Positions 57,455 to 64,000 of a stretch of 64,000 nt of DNA are shown here, piece by piece. The DNA comes from Acholoe squamosa (taxonomy: Eukaryota; Annelida; Polychaeta; Phyllodocida; Polynoidae). The translations under genes were made by a program, and so were the position numbers. The DNA is taken from assembly GCA_949317995.1 (NCBI GenBank), contig OX439044.1:20360641-20424640 (forward strand). The letters run 5' to 3'. The notes beneath the pieces were generated by a model, which was not told the origin of the DNA, searched no databases, and was given only the letters and a program-made list of their open reading frames with translations. The stretch's first letter is position 1. The number at the start of each line of letters is the position of its first letter.

Positions 57455-58656
57455 GTATATTTCCCTAGCGATTCATACTTTGATTCCTAGAGACGCTCAC
57501 TTCGTTCTTGTAATAAGATACTATACACATATTTTCTTTTAAAATATCTGCATAAGCTAACTCTATAAAGTCGCTGAGCTCCTCTGATTTGTGAGTAGTG
57601 GCGATCACATTCACAGTCTCAGGTGTATAACTGATCTCATTGATACACCCCTATGACTGAATTTTATGTGTCCTAATACCTTCTTAGAAAAGAATTTCAC
57701 TCACACTTATTTTTGAATATATATCTACAGCTATAGACATCGTATTTCTTTTCTCAGAGTCTGGGCTTCCTAAATAATTAAACCATTATAGGCTCTGGTT
57801 CTTTAACAGAATGCCTTACTTCTGGACAAATATATCCTTTAAATTTAGGCCTCTTAATTATGGACCTTGTTACTGGAGTCATTCTATGTGTGTCGCGACT
57901 GTGGTCCTGCTGGTTCCGACTAGTGTTTCCATTCACCCTTAGACAACTTATAAGGTGCCCCATAGTGGTTGCCTCCTGTATGTGATGCACTTCTTTCTCT
58001 TTATCTCATATACCTGCTTTATTTACTATCTTCAGTTCTTCTCCCGCTTCATCTGCTGATGATGATGATGCCTCTACTCCTACTAGTCCTTAAATCTTCA
58101 CTTCAGGTATGTATTTATATTAAATGCATCCTAAATGGATCCGACCTTTTACAATTTTCCACAAACTGTATTAAGTAGTTAAGTCTTATCCATAGAGTAG
58201 GGTGTATCTGAGCCTTAATATCTCTACCCTCTCTACAGTGGGCGATGATTCCTTTCCTTCAGTAAATTATTACTGATCTCCATTAATTCATCTCAACCGC
58301 CATGAACCTTCCGTTGTCTATGATCCAGGCTTTTCCACTAGAACTCATGTTTATAGCTTATCTAAACTGCTGATTATGTTGTCTTGTCTTGGTTATGTCC
58401 ACGTAGCATGCTGGTTGTTCTATCTTGTTAAACTTTTGAGTGTAGTCTGTATCTGTTGCTTGCCGATGTCTGTACAGCTGGAGTTCCACTCCTACACTGC
58501 CAACTGTCTTGCTTGTCATTGCATCTTATCTCTTTCTTTACCTGCGCATGTCTGCTCTCTTCCCCCCCCCCCTCTTCTGTTACTGGGCTCTTAATATACA
58601 TATGTCTGTCTCAGTGTCCGGCACTTCCCCCCCCCCCCTTTTTCTCACTCTCGTGT
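57455..58656. other. Element-internal stretch without a long frame
   Basis: Follows the opposite-strand ORF. Contains C-runs on the plus strand at about 58561-58571 and 58626-58638. No domain recognised. Confidence 0.4.
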
Positions 58657-58998
58657 TCATTCCCCCGCTGGCTCTGTTTCCGCGCCGTCATTCTCGCGCT
58701 GTCTTTTCTGTCTCTTTCCTCCTGTACCCCATTCTTTCCAGGCATCTGGAGCTGCAAATACTGCCATGGTTATTTGCTGTATTTTCCATGCAGTATTCTT
58801 ACTTTCCTCAGGTAGTTTCCTAACCCAAGTTTTCACTTCACCTTTCATTCCCCACAATAATAATGCCACATATTCCATTTCCCCTAGATCATATATTCTC
58901 TTAATCAAATCCATGTCGTAGAAATATTCTTCTATCTTTTCTCCTGGTGCTCCTCTAAAGGTAGGTGGCGTTATACTGATACCTGCCATTTTGTACAT
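58657..58998 (-). CDS. Gag-like short ORF of the retroelement
   Basis: About 113 codons. The pattern PPTFRGAPGEKIEEYFYDM followed by YVALLLWGMKGEVKTWVRKL resembles the core of the Ty3/gypsy retrotransposon Gag region. It lies after pol, which is unusual; gag normally precedes pol. Much shorter than a full gag. Confidence 0.45.
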   Translation of the reverse strand: MYKMAGISITPPTFRGAPGEKIEEYFYDMDLIKRIYDLGEMEYVALLLWGMKGEVKTWVRKLPEESKNTAWKIQQITMAVFAAPDAWKEWGTGGKRQKRQRENDGAETEPAGE

Positions 58999-59089
58999 TT
59001 CTTCAACCCCTCATAACGTTCCCTTAACAGGTATTGTATTTTATAACCATACAGTCCCTCTGTTCCTTTCCTATCAACTCATATCCTTT

Positions 59090-59653
59090 CTAGTTATATT
59101 TATCAAAGTCTTCAGTTACATCCTCCTCCTCCAGGGTCGTCTCATTGTCTTTAACCCCGGATGTTAATACTCCTTGGGTGATATGCTTTCCCTTTTGCTT
59201 CAGTTTGAACATTTCCCAAGTTTCATCTCTTTGTCTACACTGCCTGCATCGTTTCCCTCTACTAGTCTTGCGATGCCTCCTACACTTTCTTGAGAAAAAG
59301 AATGCATTAGTCACACTCCCTACTCCATATTTAAAATGATGTCTATTTACTTGTTCCCTCAAATATCTTGGCAATCTCGCGATGTCCAATTTCAGTTTTG
59401 ATATTTTCTGCATTACTATATCCTGTAACGTCGCCCCATTGTATCTGAATACCTTCGGCAATGAATATCCAAATCCATATATAGCATCCAGCGCGTCTTC
59501 TACCTGTTGTCCCCTATATCTCCCTGCCTTTACTATAGATGGTGCTCTCTTTCCCGCTTCCTCACTAGTGGACATTATATGAGATGTTTTATCCCATGTA
59601 CCTGTTCCAGGTGTTTGGCCGCTCCTGCCGCTGTTGCTGTTGTTCTGCCACAA
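59090..59653 (-). CDS. Short basic ORF of the retroelement, unknown role
   Basis: About 187 codons with a Cys/Arg/His/Lys-rich centre (SRKCRRHRKTSRGKRCRQC) that suggests nucleic-acid binding, then an acidic tail. Overlaps the end of the neighbouring zinc-finger ORF. No named family recognised. Confidence 0.4.
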   Translation of the reverse strand: MWQNNSNSGRSGQTPGTGTWDKTSHIMSTSEEAGKRAPSIVKAGRYRGQQVEDALDAIYGFGYSLPKVFRYNGATLQDIVMQKISKLKLDIARLPRYLREQVNRHHFKYGVGSVTNAFFFSRKCRRHRKTSRGKRCRQCRQRDETWEMFKLKQKGKHITQGVLTSGVKDNETTLEEEDVTEDFDKYN

Positions 59654-60162
59654 ATGTGACAGAGCCTTGAGGTCACTTGTCTTCTACTATAATACTCTTC
59701 TATCAATATGTCATCCAATCTGATTGATGTATCCAGCACAAATTCATCGTCTTTACTATAAAATATTGATGGTTCTGTCTGTGTCGCTGTTTCTGTGGTC
59801 TGAGTCTCTCTCTTAATTATACCACCGGTGCCTTGTAGAGTGGCATCCAACAACCACTCCCATTCTGTCTGTCCCACAGTGATGTCACGTATGCTATCCC
59901 ATATGTTTCCCTGATGATTTACCAGGACCTCGGCTTGAGCTGCTTCCACCACCTGTATTGGCTCTTGCGCTGAGCTTGGTTGGCCTGACGTTGAAGTCGC
60001 ACCAAATCCTTTTTCATTTGTTTCTGTTGTTGTTGAACTTGCTGCAGACACTGTGCTCCTTTCATTGTAAGTGCTATTGCAATAGTTGTCTTGAATCATC
60101 CACGTATTATAGTATTGTTGGTATTGCTGTTCTCCAACACTATCGTACCAGCTATCTGCCAT
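59575..60162 (-). CDS. Short ORF with C2H2-type zinc finger
   Basis: About 195 codons. A Tyr/Gln/Asn-rich start and Ser/Thr-rich middle lead to a C-terminal CHICGRTTATAAGAAKHLEQ ending in VHG, which has the Cys-x2-Cys ... His-x4-His spacing of a single C2H2 finger. It sits directly after pol on the same strand. Confidence 0.5.
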   Translation of the reverse strand: MADSWYDSVGEQQYQQYYNTWMIQDNYCNSTYNERSTVSAASSTTTETNEKGFGATSTSGQPSSAQEPIQVVEAAQAEVLVNHQGNIWDSIRDITVGQTEWEWLLDATLQGTGGIIKRETQTTETATQTEPSIFYSKDDEFVLDTSIRLDDILIEEYYSRRQVTSRLCHICGRTTATAAGAAKHLEQVHGIKHLI

Positions 60163-60488
60163 CCGTCCATCAGCACCTGCTATTTACTGTGAGGTCTTAT
60201 CTCGTCCCTCGCTGTGCGCGCACTGCCACCTCCTGATGCATCTCCTCCTGCATATACCTGTTGCGCTGGCCTCCCCCCCCCTCCCTTCTTTTCCTACCTT
60301 GCCCTACTTTTCCCTTTTCTTTGTGTATCGCCCTCCTTTCCGTCTACCTGCATGAGTCAGCTTGACCTGCTCCTCCGGGCGGCCCCTCCCCCTTCGGCAC
60401 CTGCATCACCCCCCCTTCTCCCTCATAGCAACACACGTGAATACTACAGGATTATCGCCCATCCTGTAGCATCCCGTCTAAGCTCGCC

Positions 60489-63400
60489 CTATTCTCCCTC
60501 GCTGGATGAGCTGAGCTCCTCTCTGCCTCTCCTGTGATGCTTACAAATCGGTCCCTTTGGAATGATATGTTCACTGCTAGATTCCTTACTCATAATAGCC
60601 CCCGCAGCCAATTGTGCCCTCCTATCTCTTTGCCTCCGTCTTCTCTCAGCCCTATCCTCTCTCTCTTTTCTTTTCTGTCTTCTCTCCATTTCTTCTCTCT
60701 CTCTTTCTTCGTCCATCTGCCTCTTCACCTCGACATTTCTCACTCTACCCTTCCTTTTCTCTTCATTATCCTGTCTTCGGCCACCCTCGACCTTATCAAT
60801 ATCACTATCCTGTAACCCTTTCTTTTTACACCAATTATCGACCACAGCTTCCTGCCTGTGCTTCTCCCGGCTATCTCGCCGTACAACTCCATCTTTCTCA
60901 TTATCAGATTCCTGTATAGGTGCGCGCGGTCCAGCTCCGGCCACCTCTCTCTTTTTCTCATGTGCACTTCTATCGTCGTCTGACGTATTCAATTTGTCCT
61001 CCTTATCAGCGTCCGCTAACGCTGTATCCTCCAGACCAGATGAAGGATGTTCCACCTCAGTCACCCCTCTCGGGTTCTCATGTCCTATGTCTTTTTTATC
61101 CACTTGTAATTCCACTTCTGACTTATCCACTTCCACCGCTCTCTCATCTTTGGCTTTTCCTTCGCCATTTTCACCCTCCCCTTTGTATGCTCTCTTCAGT
61201 TTATTCACATTTACTAAGTGAGGTATCTCTTTGCCCGTCTTCACTGCTCTCAACCTCACCCTGTTATCCCCCACCACCTCTATTATCCTGTGTGGCCCTG
61301 TGTATCTACCAGCAAACTTCGATGTATTATTCACCGCGCATTTCGGATCATAGTAATATACCCACTCCCCCTCTATAAAAGATACAGGTCGAGCCCGTCC
61401 ATCCAATCTACGTCTGAGCTGCTCCTCATACCTAGCAGTATGAGCGTTGGCCGCCTCTTGTAATAACTGTATGCTATGATTTGTTCTAAGAAACCAATCC
61501 CTCTCAGATGGCACTTTAGGCAGTGGCCTTTCCTCAGCAAAGGACATAGCCACTGGATCCCTCCCGAATTGTAGCGCATATGGTGAGAACCCCGTCCTCA
61601 TACTGATATTGGAGCGCACTGTCCACAATGCAATGGGTAACAGTTCTGGCCAGTGTTCATGATCCTCGGTCACATAGCATCCTATCGTATCCTCTAATGA
61701 CTTATGCAATCTTTCAACCCTGGCATTTCCGGTCGGATTCCTAGAAGACGTAAACCTCTGTTTGGTTGATAGTCTAGCTGTGACCTCACGAAAAACCTGA
61801 CCCATATACGTAGACCCTCTGTCACTACACAGCACTTCCACCTTGCCGTACCTACACACGATCTCCCGTAGAAACACCCCAGCTGCCGTGTGCGCAGTTG
61901 TGTCTTTAGTACAGAATGCCTCCGGCCATCCCGTCAGAAGGTCTATGAAGGTCATAATATATTTATAACCTTCTTTGGACCTACGTAGTGGCCCAACAAA
62001 ATCTGTCTGTATCACTTGCCATGGATAATCCGGCGTATCCCATGACCTTGCCTTGGCCCTAAAGTGAGGTGCTCTTTTTCTCAACGCGCACCTTTCACAT
62101 AGCCGCACGTACCTAGCTATGTCCACCATCATATTTTTCCAATAAAACCGAGCCTGTACTTTTGTATTCAGCGCCACTGTTCCCACATGTCCTCCGCACA
62201 TGATATCATCATGCATGAGATAGAGCACTCTATTCACCATAGCCTTAGGCACCACTATTCTTGGGTTTAGGTCAGCTATAGGCCCACCCCTCTTTCTAGC
62301 TGGTTTTATATACTTGCATAACAATCCATCCTTCATACCCATAAAATCAGCATTATGTAAAATCCCTCGCGCCTTTTCCTCATCCACTGGCAATTCATCT
62401 CCCGCCAAATATCTCATCATCCCCCTGCAGAATCCATCCTTCCACTGCTCCTGAATGAAGGTTTCCCTATCCAATTCCTCCCCTATCAGTTCCATCACGA
62501 GTAACTCACATCCCACCTCAGGCTCAAACTCCCCCGACTCCTCGCCAGGTGTATCCTGTCCCACTGCCAACGGCACTCTGGATATAAAATCCGGCAGGTA
62601 GTGAGTGGCTCCCGGCTCATACCTAATCTCATAGTCAAAGTCAGTCATTGCTAAACCCCATCTAGTCAACCTTTTGGATGGAGCCTTACTGGCTTGTTGA
62701 AGCAAAGGTATTAATGGTTGATGGTCTGTTATTATCGTGATCTTAGCCCCAGTCAGCATATCCTCAAATTTCTTCAATACTCTTATAACAGCTAGGCCTT
62801 CTTTCTCTGTTATAGTGTAGTTTCTTTCAGCTTTTGTAAATGTATACCCATAATATGTTACCGGTCTCAGCAATCCATCCCTTTTTATACAGATGGCCGC
62901 TCCACACGCGCCATCCGAAGCATCTGTTAAAACATAAAAGTGACCCCCGATCTCTGGATGTACCAATAACGGTGTGCTCGCTAATGCTGCTTGTATTTTC
63001 TTAAATGACACCTCACACTCATCTGTCCACTTAAATGGCACCTTGATTTTCAACAAATTATTCAGAGGCATCGACAAAACAGCATAGTTAGGAATAAAAC
63101 TCCTGTAATAATTACAAAGCCCCAGAAAGGACCTAGTTGTATGTTCATTATACGGTCTGCCAAATTCCTGCACCTTTCTGATCACTTTAGATTGCGTCTG
63201 CACTCCTTCAGCATTAATAATGTGCCCCAAAAACTTGATTTCCGCTTTGCCCCACTCACACTTTTCTGGCTTGACTGTTAAACCTGCTTTACCTAAAGCT
63301 GCCAATACTCTGCCGACATTAGTAATATGGCTCTCCACATCCGGATCAAAGATAATGATATCGTCTAGGTAGGCTAGACAAGTACGTGGTATTAAGCCTC

Positions 63401-64000
63401 CTAGTGCTAATGACATAATCTTAGTAAATTGCCATGGGCTCTGCTTCATACCAAACGGCATCCTCGTCCATTGCCAAACTCCCGAGGGTGATTCAAATGC
63501 TGAATATTGCCTGCTGTCATGATGTAAATCGCACTGATGATACCCACTGAGCAAATCCATGGCTGTAAAGATTATAGGTTTTCTGTATGCCATATACAAA
63601 AACATGCTTCTGGCTGTGGGCATAGGATATGTGTCATCCGCCGTAATAAGATTCAACATGCGATAGTCTGTACATAATCTAGCCTTTCCATCCTTCTTCT
63701 GCACTACCACCAACGGACTTCTCCAGACGCTGTCACTGGGCTCAATAATTCCCAACTTTAACAATTCCCTCACCTGTTCATCAATAATATCCATTTTCTG
63801 AGGAGAATACCTGTATGGTCGTGCCATACACGGACCCTTGGACTCATCGACCCTTATTTTCATTGGAGCCAATGAACAATGACCCAACTCCTTCATAGAA
63901 AATGCTATAGTGTCCATGTTGACCACCAACATTTCTCTGAATACCTTCTGCTCCTCCAGCGTCATCATAGTGTCACCCAAATCAAGGCCCCTGATCTTCT
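60489..64000 (-). CDS. Pol of Ty3/gypsy-type retroelement (RT, RNase H, integrase), partial
   Basis: The frame is open through the right edge, so the N-terminal side (and any protease) is missing from view. Within the visible 1163 codons: reverse transcriptase with YLDD near residue 205 and the LGLCNYYRSFI connection motif; RNase H with LTDASDGACGAAI; integrase with an HHCC-type zinc finger (CERC) and a DDE core; and a GPY/F-like module (GRYTGPHRII). Beyond that is an unusual tail of about 200 residues made largely of Lys, Arg, Glu and Asp. The frame looks whole in the window. Confidence 0.9.
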   Translation of the reverse strand, partial: KIRGLDLGDTMMTLEEQKVFREMLVVNMDTIAFSMKELGHCSLAPMKIRVDESKGPCMARPYRYSPQKMDIIDEQVRELLKLGIIEPSDSVWRSPLVVVQKKDGKARLCTDYRMLNLITADDTYPMPTARSMFLYMAYRKPIIFTAMDLLSGYHQCDLHHDSRQYSAFESPSGVWQWTRMPFGMKQSPWQFTKIMSLALGGLIPRTCLAYLDDIIIFDPDVESHITNVGRVLAALGKAGLTVKPEKCEWGKAEIKFLGHIINAEGVQTQSKVIRKVQEFGRPYNEHTTRSFLGLCNYYRSFIPNYAVLSMPLNNLLKIKVPFKWTDECEVSFKKIQAALASTPLLVHPEIGGHFYVLTDASDGACGAAICIKRDGLLRPVTYYGYTFTKAERNYTITEKEGLAVIRVLKKFEDMLTGAKITIITDHQPLIPLLQQASKAPSKRLTRWGLAMTDFDYEIRYEPGATHYLPDFISRVPLAVGQDTPGEESGEFEPEVGCELLVMELIGEELDRETFIQEQWKDGFCRGMMRYLAGDELPVDEEKARGILHNADFMGMKDGLLCKYIKPARKRGGPIADLNPRIVVPKAMVNRVLYLMHDDIMCGGHVGTVALNTKVQARFYWKNMMVDIARYVRLCERCALRKRAPHFRAKARSWDTPDYPWQVIQTDFVGPLRRSKEGYKYIMTFIDLLTGWPEAFCTKDTTAHTAAGVFLREIVCRYGKVEVLCSDRGSTYMGQVFREVTARLSTKQRFTSSRNPTGNARVERLHKSLEDTIGCYVTEDHEHWPELLPIALWTVRSNISMRTGFSPYALQFGRDPVAMSFAEERPLPKVPSERDWFLRTNHSIQLLQEAANAHTARYEEQLRRRLDGRARPVSFIEGEWVYYYDPKCAVNNTSKFAGRYTGPHRIIEVVGDNRVRLRAVKTGKEIPHLVNVNKLKRAYKGEGENGEGKAKDERAVEVDKSEVELQVDKKDIGHENPRGVTEVEHPSSGLEDTALADADKEDKLNTSDDDRSAHEKKREVAGAGPRAPIQESDNEKDGVVRRDSREKHRQEAVVDNWCKKKGLQDSDIDKVEGGRRQDNEEKRKGRVRNVEVKRQMDEEREREEMERRQKRKEREDRAERRRRQRDRRAQLAAGAIMSKESSSEHIIPKGPICKHHRRGREELSSSSEGE

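Larger units (their letters stand above)
51450..64000 (-). mobile_element. Ty3/gypsy-type retroelement with env-like gene, runs off right edge
   Basis: Minus-strand element with pol, short gag-like and zinc-finger ORFs, an env-like ORF and an opposite-strand ORF. Its 5' part, including any 5' LTR and primer site, lies beyond the window. At the 3' side a purine-rich tract on the element strand (52952-52976) sits just after env, as expected for a polypurine tract before a 3' LTR. A canonical AATAAA on the element strand is at 51609-51614 with a GT-rich stretch after it, so the LTR may span about 51.5-52.95 kb. The exact end is unresolved. The pol and env frames look whole in the window, with no breaks seen, so the insertion is probably recent. 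Confidence 0.85.

Noticed and set aside
60534-61463. Plus-strand Ser/Leu/Phe-rich frames up to 219 codons opposite pol
   Set aside because: Antisense shadows of the Lys/Glu/Arg-rich pol tail; the biased composition explains the openness.

Overview
The window looks like nuclear DNA from a marine invertebrate animal. It is AT-leaning, with long introns bounded by GT-AG sites, many small terminal-inverted-repeat (TIR) transposons, microsatellites and a minisatellite. It carries part of a conserved bilaterian signalling gene and a large Ty3/gypsy element with an envelope gene. I cannot settle the phylum from sequence alone; mollusc, amphioxus, hemichordate or another bilaterian would fit.

The one host gene I can support lies on the minus strand from about 44.8 kb down to 19.7 kb. 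Ten exons chain in consistent splice phase and encode the last ankyrin repeats and a long Ser/Pro/Tyr-rich linker of an ANKS1-family protein (Odin / AIDA-1). Both ends are missing. The earlier ankyrin exons would lie above 44.8 kb, possibly beyond 64 kb. The SAM and PTB exons that normally end this family would lie below 19.7 kb, where I did not recognise them. Introns are 0.2 to 6 kb and full of mobile elements. Two inverted, nearly identical 1.31-kb elements (23.9-25.3 kb and 46.3-47.6 kb) flank exactly six of the exons. One intron holds a tandem array of copies of the next exon's own splice acceptor. The intron after the last ankyrin exon has two CpG-rich promoter-like clusters, with further regulatory-looking clusters at 31.7-33.1 kb and 26.1 kb.

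Region by region: 0-19.6 kb has no certain gene, but holds TA microsatellites, a perfect 21-bp palindrome, several MITE-like elements, a 1.45-kb hAT-like element and two weak coding candidates (4.5 kb, 14.7 kb). 19.7-44.8 kb is the ANKS1-like gene. A 1.25-kb element with inverted ends and a possible DIRS-type ORF1 remnant sits inside it at 39.9-41.1 kb. 45-50 kb is non-coding. 50.4-51.4 kb is a degenerate minisatellite with a two-part repeat unit.

From about 51.5 kb to the right edge is a Ty3/gypsy-type retroelement on the minus strand. It has a long pol frame (reverse transcriptase, RNase H, integrase) running off the window, short ORFs including a zinc-finger and a gag-like one placed between pol and env, and a 947-codon envelope-like frame resembling baculovirus F-type proteins. 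Between env and the gag-like ORF a 419-codon Pro/Ser/Thr-rich frame runs on the opposite strand. The element's pol and env frames look whole, suggesting a recent insertion.
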